Assembly (NCBI RefSeq): GCF_001984175.1
Contig: NZ_MTQP01000067.1
Span: 62,001-126,000, forward strand
DNA from: Saccharothrix sp. ALI-22-I
Lineage (GTDB): Bacteria > Actinomycetota > Actinomycetes > Mycobacteriales > Pseudonocardiaceae
Reading direction: 5' to 3'
DNA length: 64,000 bases
A program made the translations under genes and the position numbers. Of the stretch, positions 1 through 9,346 are shown piece by piece (positions within the stretch are counted from its first letter, which is position 1; the number at the start of each line of letters is the position of its first letter). The notes beneath the pieces are model-generated. The model ran no database searches. It was not told the DNA's origin and saw only the letters and a program-made list of their open reading frames with translations.

Positions 1-136
1 TGATGCCCACCGGCACGACGTCGAACCGGTCCCGGTCCAGGTGCGGCAGGACACTGCCGGCGGACAGGCAGGAGACCATGTGCTCACTGCTGCGCCCACC
101 GAACACCACGGCGACCTTGGTCTTGCGCTGTGTCAT
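1..136 (-). CDS. ddl: D-alanine--D-alanine ligase, N-terminal fragment
   Basis: This is the 5' end of a cytoplasmic ATP-grasp ligase that joins two D-Ala residues for peptidoglycan precursors; the rest lies beyond the window edge. About 45 residues are visible. After a short basic start (MTQRKTK) comes [12 protein letters not shown], the hallmark N-terminal motif of Ddl, then [10 protein letters not shown] and VVPVGI, also typical of the family. The ATG at 134-136 is the natural start because the motif follows directly. Adjacency to gpsA a few kb away matches the usual actinobacterial ddl-gpsA neighbourhood, here separated by the inserted PdxR and sulfur genes. Confidence 0.9.
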   Translation of the reverse strand, partial: MTQRKTKVAVVFGGRSSEHMVSCLSAGSVLPHLDRDRFDVVPVGI

Positions 137-224
137 GGCTCGGACCATACCCGGATGGCGTAACCCACCCACCGACCTTCGCCCACCCGAGCACCGAATC
201 CGCCCCACCCCAACCCCCGAGAGT

Positions 225-381
225 CGAACCCTCAGGCCCCCTGAGTTCAACACTCAGAACGCGCCCAACCCGACCTGAACGTTGAACTCGACCTACCTGA
301 GCGTTCGACTCTCGCGCGTGTCCAACGTTCAGAACGCGCGTGTCCTACGTTCGGGACGCCCGAGTTGAGCGTTCAGGATGC
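225..381. repeat. 22-bp interspersed repeat array 1
   Basis: Imperfect 22-bp units fill most of the space between ddl and pdxR. From about 318 rightward the units have the core GTGTCCAACGTTCAGAAC. To the left they run in the opposite sense (CCTGAACGTTGAACTC at 274, CCTGAGCGTTCGACTC at 296). The last right-hand unit crosses the stop codon of the pdxR gene (373-375). The same family recurs at 10.6, 24.5, 32.3 and 55.9 kb. A 22-nt period is not a multiple of three, so the array is not coding. Confidence 0.8.
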
Positions 382-1767
382 GTGGGTGGGGGCGTTGAGG
401 ATGCGGATCAGGGTTGGGAGGGCGGAGGTCAGCTGGTCGCGGGAGCAGGCGCTGTAGCCGATGGCGGCGCCGTGGACCTTCGGGCGGCCGGCGTGGTGGC
501 GGCTCAGGCCGTCCAGGCGCAGGCCGTGGTCGTGGGCCTCGGCCAGGACGTCGCGTTCCGCCTGCGCGGAAGACAGCGGCACGACGATGTGCGCGCCGGC
601 GTCGTCGCCCAGCACGGGGATGCCCGCGTCGGCGAAGGCCGCCGAGAGCAGGGCTCGGCGTTCGGAGAGTTCACGTCGGAGCTTGCGGAGGTGCCGGCCC
701 AGGTCGCCGTTGCGCGCCAGCTCCACCAGGATTCGCTGGCCCGCCGCGGACGGGCTGGTGCCGGTCCGGTCGCGGTGCGCGAGGACTTCGGCGGCGATCG
801 GTTCCGGCGCGACCATCCAGCCGGCGCCGAGGGTCGGGGTGAGGATCTTGCTCGTCGTACCCAGGTGCACCACGACGTCCGGAGCCAGAGCCGCCAACAA
901 CGGCAACGGCGCCACGTCGTACCGCAGCTCGCCGTCGTAGTCGTCCTCGACCACCAACCACCCCTCCGCACGCGCCCGCTCCACCAACGCCACCCGCCGC
1001 GCGGCCGACATGCGCCCACCCAACGGGTACTGGTGCGCGGGCGAGCAGTACACCCCGCGCACCCCCGGCGGCACGGCCTCCACCAGCAACCCCTCGGCGT
1101 CGACGGGCGCCTGCACGACCCGCACCCCGGCCGACCGCAACGCCCACACCGCCCGCTGGTACCCCGGCTCCTCCACCGCCACCGCGTCACCGGGCCGCAG
1201 CACCGCCGACCCCAGCTCCACCAACGCCGCCGTCGTCCCGCCGGTCGCCAGCACCAGCTCCTCCCGCAACCCACCCCGCACCGCCAACCCCCGGTGCCGC
1301 AGCAGGTGCTCCGCCACCACCGCCCGGTACTCCGGCAACCCACCCCGAGCCGGCCGGAACATCGGCTGCACGTCCGCCGCCGCACGCCAAGCCCGCCGCC
1401 AAGCCGCGCGATCCAGCCCCTCGGCCCAAGGCGCCCCCGGCGCGAGATCGACCACGTCGGCAGGCACAGCCGCCACGGCAGCACGCCGGGTCCGCGACTT
1501 CAACGCACCCGGCGGCGTCGTGGTCACGTACGTCCCGGAACCGTGCCGCCCCGCGATCCAGCCCTCGGCGTGCAGCTGCTCGTACGCCGCCGCCGTCACG
1601 GTCCGGCTCACGCCGAGCCGTTCGGCCAACGCCCGCGTCGAGGGCAGCCGGTCACCGCTGCGCAGCCGTCCGTCGGCCGCCGCCGCACGCAGGGCGACCG
1701 CGAGTTGAACGGCCAACGGTTCGGCCGACGTGCGGTCCAGCACGACCGCCAGTGCCGTCTCCGACAA
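373..1767 (-). CDS. pdxR: MocR/PdxR-type GntR regulator with aminotransferase-like domain
   Basis: This is a transcription factor of the MocR subgroup of GntR, 464 aa, the normal length. Residues about 10-80 form a winged HTH (RSGDRLPSTRALAERLGVSR, then GSGTYV). Residues about 105-460 are a class-I aminotransferase fold with SPAHQYPLG, EDDYDGE and the PLP-binding lysine (K307) in GTTSKILTP. Such proteins sense PLP and often control vitamin B6 or amino-acid genes. The start is TTG at 1765-1767, chosen because GAGGAGG sits 5 nt upstream and the N-terminus aligns with the family. It is divergent from a flavin split-barrel gene with only 66 bp between, so that gene is the likely target. The symbol is by family, not proven. 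Confidence 0.85.
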   Translation of the reverse strand: MSETALAVVLDRTSAEPLAVQLAVALRAAAADGRLRSGDRLPSTRALAERLGVSRTVTAAAYEQLHAEGWIAGRHGSGTYVTTTPPGALKSRTRRAAVAAVPADVVDLAPGAPWAEGLDRAAWRRAWRAAADVQPMFRPARGGLPEYRAVVAEHLLRHRGLAVRGGLREELVLATGGTTAALVELGSAVLRPGDAVAVEEPGYQRAVWALRSAGVRVVQAPVDAEGLLVEAVPPGVRGVYCSPAHQYPLGGRMSAARRVALVERARAEGWLVVEDDYDGELRYDVAPLPLLAALAPDVVVHLGTTSKILTPTLGAGWMVAPEPIAAEVLAHRDRTGTSPSAAGQRILVELARNGDLGRHLRKLRRELSERRALLSAAFADAGIPVLGDDAGAHIVVPLSSAQAERDVLAEAHDHGLRLDGLSRHHAGRPKVHGAAIGYSACSRDQLTSALPTLIRILNAPTHAS

Positions 1768-1814
1768 GTGGCCTCCTCAGAACGCCGAGAATTGGTTCTT
1801 GAAGGAGTCCACTT
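1766..1814. promoter_or_regulatory. Divergent promoter region with inverted repeat
   Basis: The 66-bp gap between the MocR gene and the split-barrel gene contains an imperfect inverted repeat: AAGTGGCCTCCTCAGAAC at the left, and GTTCTTGAAGGAGTCCACTT at the right, with 11 bp between. Each arm carries the ribosome binding site of one gene (read outward, GAGGAGG and GAAGGAG), which explains part of the symmetry. The outer AAGTGG/CCACTT and inner GTTCT/AGAAC matches go beyond that. It is a candidate MocR binding site by position only. Confidence 0.45.
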
Positions 1815-1833
1815 TACCCGAAAAGCTGACCGC

Positions 1834-2481
1834 ATGACGCTGTCACCGACGGACCGCAGCACCATCAAGCGGGGACGCAACCGCGCCGTGACCGAACGCG
1901 AGGCGCTGCACGCGGTCCTCGACGCCGCCCTCGTCTGCCACCTGGCCGTCGTCGTGGACGACGCGCCGCTCGTGCTGCCCACCGGCTACGGCCGCGACGG
2001 CGACACCCTCTACCTGCACGGATCGACCGGCGCGCGCAGCCTCCGCCAGGCCGCGACCGGCGTGCCGGTGTGCGTCGGCGTCACGATCCTCGACGGCGTC
2101 GTCTACGCCCGCTCGGTGTTCGACCACTCGATGAACTACCGCGCCGCCGTCATCCACGGCACGGCCCTCCCGGTCACCGGTGACGACGCCAAGCGGCACG
2201 GCCTGCGCGTGATCACCGAGCACATCGCGCCCGGCTCCTGGGACTACGCCCGCCAACCGACGCCGAAGGAACTCGCCGCCACCGCCGTGCTGTCGCTGGA
2301 CCTCGCCGAGGCGTCGGTGAAGATCCGCAGCAGCCCGCCCGGCGACGAGCCCGAGGACGTCGTGCGCAACGAGAAGTGGGCGGGTGTGCTGCCGGTGCGC
2401 ACGGTCTGGGGCGAGCCCGAGTCGGACCCGTTGCTGATCGGCGACTGGGACGTGCCGCCGCACGTCACCGCACGGACGTAG
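1834..2481 (+). CDS. Pyridoxamine 5'-phosphate oxidase-related flavin-binding protein
   Basis: A 215-aa protein of the FMN-binding split-barrel superfamily, closest by eye to the NimA-like PPOX-related group (PF12900 type). Visible family features are an N-terminal helix rich in Arg (IKRGRNRAV), the LVCHLAVV and LVLPTGYGRDGDTLYLHGS strands, and the VYARSVFDHSMNYRAAVI segment followed by RVITEHI. Members reduce or bind flavin, and some reduce nitro compounds; a B6 role is only suggested by the divergent MocR regulator. The ATG at 1834 follows GAAGGAG by about 20 nt, so the RBS is not ideal, but the N-terminal alignment fits. Its 3' end overlaps the convergent cysteine dioxygenase gene by 17 bp. 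Confidence 0.8.
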   Translation: MTLSPTDRSTIKRGRNRAVTEREALHAVLDAALVCHLAVVVDDAPLVLPTGYGRDGDTLYLHGSTGARSLRQAATGVPVCVGVTILDGVVYARSVFDHSMNYRAAVIHGTALPVTGDDAKRHGLRVITEHIAPGSWDYARQPTPKELAATAVLSLDLAEASVKIRSSPPGDEPEDVVRNEKWAGVLPVRTVWGEPESDPLLIGDWDVPPHVTART

Positions 2482-2932
2482 TCCCCGACACCGGGTCGTA
2501 CCGGACCGGCCGCATGGTGCGCCCGCCGTCGCGGTAGACGTGGATCGTGACGGCGGGGTCGACGCCGTCGTTGCGCACCTGGTGCGCGTACGAGGGGCCG
2601 AACACCCGCGACTGCCCGGCGACGAGGTGGTGCAGCACCTGGGTCGGGCCCGGTGTGACGATCTCCGTCAACGAGCCGCTGACCACGGTGAACGCGCCGG
2701 TGGTCACGCCGTGGTCGTGCAGGTCGGCGTGCTGGCCGGGCAACCAGCTCATCAGCCACACCTCCTGCTCGTCGGTCTTCTCCACCAGCGCGGCGAAGCG
2801 GGTGTCGGGGTCGTAGCGGAGCAGGTGGGCCCAGCGCTCCCGCCGTGCCGCCGTGTCGAGCGCGATCCGCACGGGGTGCAGCGCGGCGTGCGACTGGGGC
2901 AGGGCGATGGTGTTCTCCGGAACGGCGAACAT
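2465..2932 (-). CDS. Cysteine dioxygenase family protein
   Basis: A 155-aa cupin of the bacterial cysteine dioxygenase type I family, which oxidises L-cysteine to cysteine sulfinate using non-haem iron. Likely ligands are H72 and H74 in ADLHDHGVTTGAF and H117 in GPSYAHQVRNDG; the conserved VVSGSLTEI strand lies between them. Length matches short bacterial CDOs (about 150-200 aa). The gene lies directly downstream of a cysteine-type leader peptide (2999-3079), with cystathionine gamma-lyase beyond it, so cysteine production and disposal sit together. That leader suggests cysteine-dependent control. Thiol dioxygenases with other substrates (mercaptosuccinate, 3-mercaptopropionate) cannot be ruled out from sequence alone. 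Confidence 0.85.
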   Translation of the reverse strand: MFAVPENTIALPQSHAALHPVRIALDTAARRERWAHLLRYDPDTRFAALVEKTDEQEVWLMSWLPGQHADLHDHGVTTGAFTVVSGSLTEIVTPGPTQVLHHLVAGQSRVFGPSYAHQVRNDGVDPAVTIHVYRDGGRTMRPVRYDPVSGTTSVR

Positions 2933-2998
2933 GGTTCCTTCTCGGGGTGAGTGCGCGGAAGTGAGCGAACCCTCAGGGGCTCGCGGGACGCGGGACGA

Positions 2999-3079
2999 TC
3001 ACCGAGAAAGACAGAGCGCGCTGGCGACGAGGCTGAGGTCGATGTGACCCCGCCCGTCGATCATGGCGCGGAAAGACAT
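2999..3079 (-). CDS. Putative cysteine-responsive leader peptide
   Basis: A 26-codon ORF upstream of the cysteine dioxygenase gene. Its C-terminal half reads GHIDLSLVASALCLSR. This matches the actinobacterial leader-peptide pattern R-x-H-[IV]-D-L-x-R-V-x-S-A-x-C, found ahead of sulfur-metabolism genes and proposed to regulate by ribosome behaviour at the terminal Cys codon. The single Cys codon is TGT, four codons before the stop. Either the ATG at 3077-3079 or the internal ATG five codons later could start it; neither has a clear Shine-Dalgarno. The stop is 66 nt before the dioxygenase ATG. The ORF is far too short for chance-based evidence alone; the motif and context carry the call. Confidence 0.65.
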   Translation of the reverse strand: MSFRAMIDGRGHIDLSLVASALCLSR

Positions 3080-3138
3080 GCTGACGAGAGTGGCAGCACC
3101 CCCGTCACCGCGCAACCACGTCCCACGAAATGGACCCA

Positions 3139-4206
3139 TCAGAGGGACTGGAACACGTCTTCGACCAGGTCGGCGGTGTCCTCGCAGCCCGCGGACAGCC
3201 GGACCAGGCCCTCGGGCACCGGGTCGCCCCACTGAGCGCGCCGGTCCAGGCTGGTGTGCAGGCCGCCGAAGCTGGTGCTCGCGAACACCAGCCGGGAGCG
3301 CTCCAGGAACGCGGCCACCGCGTCCACACCCGCCAACTCGAACGTCAGCACCCCGCCGAACCGCCGCATCTGCCGCGACGCGACCTCGTGCGCCGGGTCC
3401 TCCGGCGCGCCCGGCCACCGCAGCCCGGTGACCGCCGGGTGCGCCTTCAGCACGTCGTACAGGGCCGCCGCGTTCGCCGCCTGCCTGCTCAGCCGCAGGT
3501 CCAGCGTGCCGAGGCCGCGGTGCGCCAACCACGCCTCGAACGGGCCGGGGATCGCGCCACCGGTCGTCCGCGCCGCGCGCACCCGTTCCGCCAACGCCGG
3601 GTCCGAGGTGGACACGTGACCGAGCAGCACGTCGCTGTGCCCGGCGACGGCCTTCGTGTCGCTGCTCAGCACCGCGTCCGCGCCCAGGAGCAGCGGCTGC
3701 TGGCCGAGCGGCGTCGCGGTCGTGTTGTCCACCGCGACCAGCGCGCCCGCCGCGTGCGCGGCTTCGGCCAGTGCCGCGATGTCGCACACCTCCAGCCCCG
3801 GGTTGGACGGCGATTCCAGCAGCACCAGCCGCACCCCGTCGAACGACGGGTACGGCCCGGCGGTCGGCACCTCGACCACCCCCACCGGCATCTCGGCGAC
3901 CAGCGTGCGGGTCAGGTAGTAGCCGTCGCTCGGCACCACCACGACGTCACCGGGCTTGAGCACCACGCGCAGGAACGTCGAGATCGCCGCCATGCCGGAC
4001 GGGAACAGCACGGTCGTGCCGCCGTCCAACCCGCCCAGCGCCACCTCCAACGCGCGCCACGTCGGGTTGTGCGCCCGGCCGTACGTGTCCTCGCCGCCCA
4101 GGTGGTAGGCCGAGGCGAACACCGGTCCCGCCAGGAACGGCTCCCCCGGCGCGGCCGGCGCGGCCGGCGTCGAGTGGACGACGCGCGTGCCGTCGCCCCA
4201 GGTCAC
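3139..4206 (-). CDS. Cystathionine gamma-lyase (PLP-dependent)
   Basis: A 355-aa enzyme of the Cys/Met-metabolism PLP family; cystathionine gamma-lyases cleave cystathionine to cysteine, 2-oxobutyrate and ammonia. Features are YGRAHNPTW (phosphate-binding Tyr and Arg), [41 protein letters not shown] and the PLP lysine K185 in [16 protein letters not shown]. It is slightly shorter than the usual 380-400 aa but has every landmark. The stop of gpsA overlaps its start (ATGA, 4 bp), so the two are cotranscribed. Downstream lie the cysteine leader and the dioxygenase. Distinguishing gamma-lyase from gamma-synthase by eye is uncertain, but the short form and sulfur-catabolism context favour the lyase. 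Confidence 0.8.
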   Translation of the reverse strand: MTWGDGTRVVHSTPAAPAAPGEPFLAGPVFASAYHLGGEDTYGRAHNPTWRALEVALGGLDGGTTVLFPSGMAAISTFLRVVLKPGDVVVVPSDGYYLTRTLVAEMPVGVVEVPTAGPYPSFDGVRLVLLESPSNPGLEVCDIAALAEAAHAAGALVAVDNTTATPLGQQPLLLGADAVLSSDTKAVAGHSDVLLGHVSTSDPALAERVRAARTTGGAIPGPFEAWLAHRGLGTLDLRLSRQAANAAALYDVLKAHPAVTGLRWPGAPEDPAHEVASRQMRRFGGVLTFELAGVDAVAAFLERSRLVFASTSFGGLHTSLDRRAQWGDPVPEGLVRLSAGCEDTADLVEDVFQSL

Positions 4207-5207
4207 TGCCGTTCCGCCTTCCGTTCACGCCCGAGCAGCGCGGCCGTCAGCACGCGCGGGTCCAGGCCCTCGTGGCACACCTGGTGCACGCCTTCGGTGA
4301 TCGGCATGTCCACCCCGACCTGCGCGGCCAACTCGCGGATGGACGAACACGACTTCACGCCCTCGGCGACCTGCCCGTGCGCGGCCTCCTGCGCCTGCGC
4401 CAGCGTGTCGCCGCGTCCCAGCCGTTCCCCGAACGACCGGTTGCGCGACAGCGGCGACGCGCACGTGGCCACCAAGTCGCCCAGACCGGCCAGACCCGCG
4501 AACGTCAACGGGTCCGCGCCCAGCGCCGCGCCCAGCCGTGCGGTCTCGGCGAGGCCGCGGGTGATGATCGAGGCCATCGTGTTGTCGCCGAACCCCATGC
4601 CCGCCGCCATGCCGCAGGCCAGCGCGATGACGTTCTTGCACGCGCCGCCGAGCTCGCAGCCCACCACGTCCACGTTGGTGTAAGGCCGGAAGTAGGAGTT
4701 GGAGCACGCGTGCTGGAGGTCGACCGCGCGGTCGTGGTCGGTGCACGCGATGACCGTGGCGGTCGGCTGCTCGGCCGCGATCTCCTTGGCCAGGTTCGGC
4801 CCGGACACCACCGCGACCTGGTCCTCCGGCACGCCGGCGACCTCGCGGATCACCTCGCTCATCCGCTTCAACGTGCCCAGTTCCACGCCCTTGGCCAGGC
4901 TCACCAGCGTCGCGTCCGCCGGCAGCGCGGAACGCCAGCCGCTCAGGTTCGCGCGCAACGTCTGGCTCGGCACCGCCAGCACCACGGCCTGCGCGCCGTC
5001 CAACGCCTTCTCGGCGTCGGAGGTGGCGGTCAGGTTGCCGGGCAGGGTGACGCCCGGCAGGTAGTCGGTGTTGACCCGGCTGTTCGAGATGGCGTCGGCG
5101 ACCTCGGGGCGCCGCGCCCACAGCACCACGTCCGTGCCGGAGTCGGCGAGCACCTTGGCGAAGGCGGTGCCCCATGACCCGGCGCCCAGCACCGCGACCC
5201 GGTCCAC
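4203..5207 (-). CDS. gpsA: NAD(P)H-dependent glycerol-3-phosphate dehydrogenase
   Basis: A 334-aa cytosolic enzyme reducing dihydroxyacetone phosphate to sn-glycerol-3-phosphate for phospholipid synthesis. The N-terminal Rossmann motif is [25 protein letters not shown] and SLAKGVE follow; the C-terminal domain has the catalytic lysine in [14 protein letters not shown] and the [11 protein letters not shown] segment. Length is normal. The start GTG (5205-5207) lies one base after the acyltransferase stop, and its own stop overlaps the cystathionine lyase start, giving a tight plsC-gpsA-CGL operon. Pairing with the next acyltransferase step fits phosphatidic acid synthesis. Confidence 0.95.
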   Translation of the reverse strand: MDRVAVLGAGSWGTAFAKVLADSGTDVVLWARRPEVADAISNSRVNTDYLPGVTLPGNLTATSDAEKALDGAQAVVLAVPSQTLRANLSGWRSALPADATLVSLAKGVELGTLKRMSEVIREVAGVPEDQVAVVSGPNLAKEIAAEQPTATVIACTDHDRAVDLQHACSNSYFRPYTNVDVVGCELGGACKNVIALACGMAAGMGFGDNTMASIITRGLAETARLGAALGADPLTFAGLAGLGDLVATCASPLSRNRSFGERLGRGDTLAQAQEAAHGQVAEGVKSCSSIRELAAQVGVDMPITEGVHQVCHEGLDPRVLTAALLGRERKAERQ

Positions 5208-5208
5208 G

Positions 5209-5910
5209 TCAGGCCTTCTTGGAGTAGAAGCCGTCGGGCGCCTGCTCCTCGCGGATGTCCGCGAGCAGGCCCTTCACCTCGTTCATCAGCACGTCGGTGA
5301 CCTCGCGCAGCAACGCGATGCTCTGCGGCTGGGACCGGTAGGCGGACAGGTCGATCGGCGGGCCGACCTTCGTCACCACCGCTTTGCGCGGGAGCGGGCG
5401 GAACTTCTTGCGGTAGTGGTCGTAGACGTCACGGGTGCCCCAGCGGGCGACGGGCAGCACGGGCACGTCGTGCTCCAGGGCGAGCCGGGCCACGCCGGTG
5501 CGCGAGGTCATCGGCCAGCCGTCCGGGTCGCGGGTGATCGTGCCCTCGGGGTAGATGATCACGATCAGGCCCTGTTCCAGTGCGTCGTGCGCGGCGCGGA
5601 GGCTCTGCTGGGCGTCGGCGGTGCCGCGGTAGACCGGGATCTGCCGGGCGCCCTTGAGGACGGCGCCGAGGACCGGGACGTTCCACAGGCTGTGCTTGGC
5701 GAGGAAGTGCGGCACGCGGCCCTGCTTGTGCGTGAAGACGGCGTCGTAGACCGGGTCCAGGTGGGACACGTGGTTCATCACGACGAGCGCCCCGCCCGTC
5801 TTGGGGACGTGCTCGGCGCCCTCGATGCGCCGCCGCGCCATCAGCGCGGTGGCGGGGTAGAAGATCGCCGCGGCGAACCCGACCCAGAAGCCGCCCTTCT
5901 CCTTGGCCAC
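5209..5910 (-). CDS. 1-acyl-sn-glycerol-3-phosphate acyltransferase (PlsC-like)
   Basis: A 233-aa membrane-associated acyltransferase transferring an acyl chain to lysophosphatidic acid. It carries the HX4D catalytic motif as NHVSHLDP (residues 46-53), the second block around [13 protein letters not shown], and YPEGT. A hydrophobic N-terminal stretch ([18 protein letters not shown]) is the likely membrane anchor. The start is the GTG at 5908-5910 (MAKEKGG), because GAGGG lies 7 nt upstream and no homologous sequence precedes it. It is followed one base later by gpsA, so precursor supply and acylation are coupled. The 5' end faces the divergent cofC gene. Confidence 0.88.
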   Translation of the reverse strand: MAKEKGGFWVGFAAAIFYPATALMARRRIEGAEHVPKTGGALVVMNHVSHLDPVYDAVFTHKQGRVPHFLAKHSLWNVPVLGAVLKGARQIPVYRGTADAQQSLRAAHDALEQGLIVIIYPEGTITRDPDGWPMTSRTGVARLALEHDVPVLPVARWGTRDVYDHYRKKFRPLPRKAVVTKVGPPIDLSAYRSQPQSIALLREVTDVLMNEVKGLLADIREEQAPDGFYSKKA

Positions 5911-5992
5911 GTGCACTCCCTCTTCGTCGTGGACCTGGAGTCTTCCTCGGAGCCCCCGGCCAGGTCCAGCCGGCATCGGGGAGTATGGCGGG

Positions 5993-6601
5993 GTGGGAGC
6001 CGAAGTGGACCTGGTGGTGCCGGTCAAGACCCTGGACCGGGCCAAAACGCGGCTGGTGGGCGCCCGGCTGGACCGGCCGGCGCTGGCGCTGGCGTTCGCG
6101 TTGGACACGATCGCGGCGGCGCTGCCGGTGGTGCGCGGTGTGTTGGCGGTCACGTCCGACCCGGCGGTGGCGCTGGAACTGCGGGCGCTGGGGGTGGAGT
6201 CGGTGGCCGGGCCGGAGGGGTTGAACGAGGCGCTGCGGTTCGGGTTCGGGGTGCTGCGCTCTCGTGACGCGGGGTCGGTGGTGGGCGCTTTGCAGGCGGA
6301 CCTGCCGGCGTTGCGGACGGACGAGTTGGGGGCGGCTCTGGCGGCGGCTCGCGGCCGGTCGTTCTGCCCGGACCGTCAGGGCACGGGCACGACGCTGCTG
6401 CTGTCTTCAGCCGGCGGTGACCTCGCCCCGGCTTTCGGTGTGGGCTCGGCGGCGGCGCACGCGGCCTCCGATGCGACGGCACTGGTCGGTCCCTGGCCGT
6501 CGCTGCGCCACGACGTGGACACCGCGGAGGACTTGCGGCTCGCGGCAGACCTGGGCCTCGGCACGCGCACGGCCACGGCTATGACACCTGTGTGCGGCTG
6601 A
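5993..6601 (+). CDS. cofC: 2-phospho-L-lactate/phosphoenolpyruvate guanylyltransferase (CofC/FbiD)
   Basis: A 202-aa nucleotidyltransferase that activates phosphoenolpyruvate or phospholactate with GTP in coenzyme F420 synthesis. Typical landmarks are VPVKTLDRAKTRL at the N-terminus, VTSDPAV, GPEGLNEAL, ALQADLPAL (metal-binding Asp), CPDRQGTGTT and SLRHDVDTAEDL near the end. The GTG at 5993 is preceded by GGGGAG about 8 nt upstream. Position next to ppk matches fbiD in mycobacteria. F420 genes support an actinobacterial host and bear on how the ABC importer at 21-24 kb should be read. Confidence 0.9.
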   Translation: MGAEVDLVVPVKTLDRAKTRLVGARLDRPALALAFALDTIAAALPVVRGVLAVTSDPAVALELRALGVESVAGPEGLNEALRFGFGVLRSRDAGSVVGALQADLPALRTDELGAALAAARGRSFCPDRQGTGTTLLLSSAGGDLAPAFGVGSAAAHAASDATALVGPWPSLRHDVDTAEDLRLAADLGLGTRTATAMTPVCG

Positions 6602-6629
6602 GACCGCGGTGTGCGGCGGAGATCTCAGC
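6597..6629 (+). terminator. Weak hairpin after cofC
   Basis: The arms GCTGAGA (overlapping the cofC stop codon) and TCTCAGC form a 7-bp stem around a 19-nt GC-rich loop. There is no T-run, so this is a weak terminator candidate. Confidence 0.3.
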
Positions 6630-6790
6630 GGACAGTCGTCCACAGCCTCGATCCCAAGAACCCCGGCGAAAACATCAGCACCAACAGTCAACCTCGCAAC
6701 CCGACCGCTCCTTCTTTCAGTAACGGAGTCGTCGCTGATGTGGCAACAACGCCTGATCGGCCACTGGCTCCGATCGGCTAGCTTTGGCTG

Positions 6791-6997
6791 GTGACAAAGC
6801 ACGTGACCGAGCAGGCGACGGTGAGCGCACATCATCCGGACGGCTCAGCGACCGTGCTGCGGGACGACGGTGTGCTGATGGACGTGTCGGCCGAAGCGGT
6901 CGCGGAGGGTGGTTGGCGGTCACTGCGCGCAGGCCAACGAGTCACTCTCGTGCGCAATACCGCGGGTGAAGTGATGGGTGTGCTGCGGCCGGTGTGA
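6791..6997 (+). CDS. Small conserved hypothetical protein, cold-shock-like length
   Basis: A 68-aa ORF starting at GTG (6791) and ending before ppk. The protein has alternating beta-type segments ([38 protein letters not shown]), consistent with a small OB-like or beta-barrel fold of the kind seen in small actinobacterial cold-shock-related proteins. I do not recognise a specific function. It occupies the cofC-ppk gap on the same strand, and codon third positions are strongly G/C, supporting coding. No strong Shine-Dalgarno is visible upstream. Confidence 0.6.
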   Translation: MTKHVTEQATVSAHHPDGSATVLRDDGVLMDVSAEAVAEGGWRSLRAGQRVTLVRNTAGEVMGVLRPV

Positions 6998-7065
6998 CGG
7001 GGAGTTCACTTCATCGTCGGCTCCGATCAGCGCGGAGTCGCCCGATGTGGGGAACAATGCTGATC

Positions 7066-9342
7066 GTGAGCACGGACAACACTCCCGAGCAGCCCGCGCC
7101 GAAACGACGGACGAGGACGCCGCGGGCCACGCCCGCTGCGAGCACTCCCCGCCGACGACCGCGCCCGGCCACCCGACGCGGCGGCGGCACACGTGCGGGC
7201 ACGACGGCGGCGCAGCAGGCGGCGGACGCGACGACCCGGTCGTTCCCCAGCTCACCGCCCGCCGCCACGGCCACCGAGGCGCAGGCCGACCTGCCCGACG
7301 ACCGGTACTTCAACCGGGAACTGTCCTGGTTGGACTTCAACGCCCGGGTGCTGGCGCTGGCCGAGGACGCCTCGCAGCCGCTGCTGGAGCGGGCGAAGTT
7401 CCTGGCGATCTTCGCCTCGAACCTGGACGAGTTCTACATGGTCCGGGTCGCCGGCCTGAAGCGCCGCGACGAGACCGGCCTGTCGGTGCGCAGCGCGGAC
7501 GGGCTCACCCCGCGCGAACAGCTGTCCAGCATCGCCAAGCGCACCCAGGAGCTGGTCGAGCAGCACGCCAGGGCGTTCCTCGACCACGTCCAGCCGGAGC
7601 TGGAGAAGCACGCGATCAGCATCGTCAACTGGGCGCAGCTGACCGATTTCGAGAAGCTGCGGCTGTCGAACTACTTCACCGACCAGGTGTTCCCGGTGCT
7701 CACGCCGCTGGCCGTGGACGCCGCGCACCCGTTCCCCTACATCTCCGGCCTGTCGCTGAACCTCGCCGTGACGGTGCGCGACCCGGAGGGCGGCGCGGAG
7801 CGGTTCGCGCGCATCAAGGTGCCGGACAACGTGCCGCGCCTGGTCCGGGTGGAGAGCGACCGCACCAGCCCGACGGCGACGTTCCTGCCGTTGGAGGAAC
7901 TGATCACGGCGCACATGAGCGAGCTGTTCGCGGGCATGCAGGTGATCGAGTGCCACGCGTTCCGGGTGACCCGCAACGCGGACCTGGAGGTCGAGGAGGA
8001 CCAGGACGAGGACCTGCTCAAGTCGCTGGAACGGGAGCTGGCGCGGCGCCGGTTCGGTCCGCCGGTGCGGCTGGAGATCGCCGACGACATGACCGAGCAC
8101 ATGCTGGAACGGCTGCTGCGGGAGCTGGAGGTCGATCCGCACGACGTCGTCCAAGTGCCCGGTCTGCTGGACCTGTCGTCCCTGTGGCAGCTCTACAGCG
8201 TGGACCGCAAGCAGCTCAAGGACGCGCCGTTCGTGCCCGCGACGCACTCGGCGTTCGGCGAACGCGAGACGCCCAAGAGCATCTTCGCCACGCTGCGCGA
8301 AGGTGACGTGCTGGTGCACCACCCGTACGACTCGTTCTCCACCTCCGTGCAGCGGTTCATCGAGCAGGCGGCGGCCGATCCGCGGGTGTTGGCCATCAAG
8401 CAGACGCTGTACCGCACATCGGGCGACTCCCCGATCGTGGACGCGTTGATCGACGCGGCCGAGGCGGGCAAGCAGGTCGTGGCGCTGGTGGAGATCAAGG
8501 CGCGGTTCGACGAGCAGGCGAACATCAAGTGGGCGCGCCAGCTGGAGAAGGCGGGCGTGCACGTCGTCTACGGCCTGATGGGGCTCAAGACGCACTGCAA
8601 GACCTCGCTGGTGGTGCGGCAGGAGGGCTCGCGGATCCAGCGCTACTGCCACATCGGCACCGGCAACTACAACCCGAAGACGGCGCGGCTGTACGAGGAC
8701 ATCGGCATCCTCACCGCCGAGCCGACCATCGGCGCGGACCTCACCGACCTGTTCAACGTCCTCACCGGGTACGCCAGGCAGGACCACTACCGCAGCCTGC
8801 TGGTCGCGCCTTACGGGGTGCGACGCGGGATCGTGGAGCGCATCGAGCGGGAGATCGAGCACGCGCGGGCCGGTGAGCCCGCCGGTGTGCGCATCAAGGT
8901 GAACTCGCTGGTGGACGAGCAGGTCATCGACTCGCTGTACCGGGCGTCGCAGGCGGGCGTCCAGGTGGACGTGGTGGTGCGCGGGGTGTGCGCGTTGAAG
9001 CCGGGCATCAAGGGGCTGTCGGAGAACATCCACGTCCGATCGATCCTCGGCCGGTTCCTGGAGCACTCGCGGGTGTTCCACTTCGTCGGGTGCGGCGAGC
9101 ACTGGATCGGCAGCGCCGACATGATGCACCGCAACCTGGACCGGCGGGTCGAGGTGCAGGTGCGGGTGACCGACCCGAAGCTCACCGCGCAGTTGGACGC
9201 GATGATGGACTCGGCGATGGAACCCACCACGCGGTGCTGGGTGCTGCAGCCCGACGGTGAGTGGGAGGCGTCGCCGGCGGACGGGTCGCGCGTGCGCGAC
9301 CACCAGACCGAGATGCTGCGCGGCCACCGCGCGTTGGGGTGA
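7066..9342 (+). CDS. ppk: Polyphosphate kinase 1
   Basis: A roughly 758-aa kinase that reversibly polymerises ATP gamma-phosphate into polyphosphate. A basic, low-complexity N-terminal tail of about 75 residues (Arg/Thr/Ala-rich) precedes the conserved [14 protein letters not shown] block. The core shows [14 protein letters not shown], the phosphohistidine region [13 protein letters not shown], and the second conserved His in [16 protein letters not shown]. Length and order are normal for PPK1. The start is given as GTG 7066 (VSTDNTPEQ); an in-frame ATG at 7057 is an alternative, both near GGGGA. A Nudix/phosphatase gene begins 4 nt after the stop, indicating an operon. Confidence 0.95.
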   Translation: MSTDNTPEQPAPKRRTRTPRATPAASTPRRRPRPATRRGGGTRAGTTAAQQAADATTRSFPSSPPAATATEAQADLPDDRYFNRELSWLDFNARVLALAEDASQPLLERAKFLAIFASNLDEFYMVRVAGLKRRDETGLSVRSADGLTPREQLSSIAKRTQELVEQHARAFLDHVQPELEKHAISIVNWAQLTDFEKLRLSNYFTDQVFPVLTPLAVDAAHPFPYISGLSLNLAVTVRDPEGGAERFARIKVPDNVPRLVRVESDRTSPTATFLPLEELITAHMSELFAGMQVIECHAFRVTRNADLEVEEDQDEDLLKSLERELARRRFGPPVRLEIADDMTEHMLERLLRELEVDPHDVVQVPGLLDLSSLWQLYSVDRKQLKDAPFVPATHSAFGERETPKSIFATLREGDVLVHHPYDSFSTSVQRFIEQAAADPRVLAIKQTLYRTSGDSPIVDALIDAAEAGKQVVALVEIKARFDEQANIKWARQLEKAGVHVVYGLMGLKTHCKTSLVVRQEGSRIQRYCHIGTGNYNPKTARLYEDIGILTAEPTIGADLTDLFNVLTGYARQDHYRSLLVAPYGVRRGIVERIEREIEHARAGEPAGVRIKVNSLVDEQVIDSLYRASQAGVQVDVVVRGVCALKPGIKGLSENIHVRSILGRFLEHSRVFHFVGCGEHWIGSADMMHRNLDRRVEVQVRVTDPKLTAQLDAMMDSAMEPTTRCWVLQPDGEWEASPADGSRVRDHQTEMLRGHRALG

Positions 9343-9346
9343 GTCG

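Noticed and set aside
340-1833. A long plus-strand open frame running antisense to the MocR regulator
   Set aside because: It is a shadow typical of high-GC DNA. Only the part from 1834 encodes a recognisable protein; the upstream part is Arg/His-rich with no domain.
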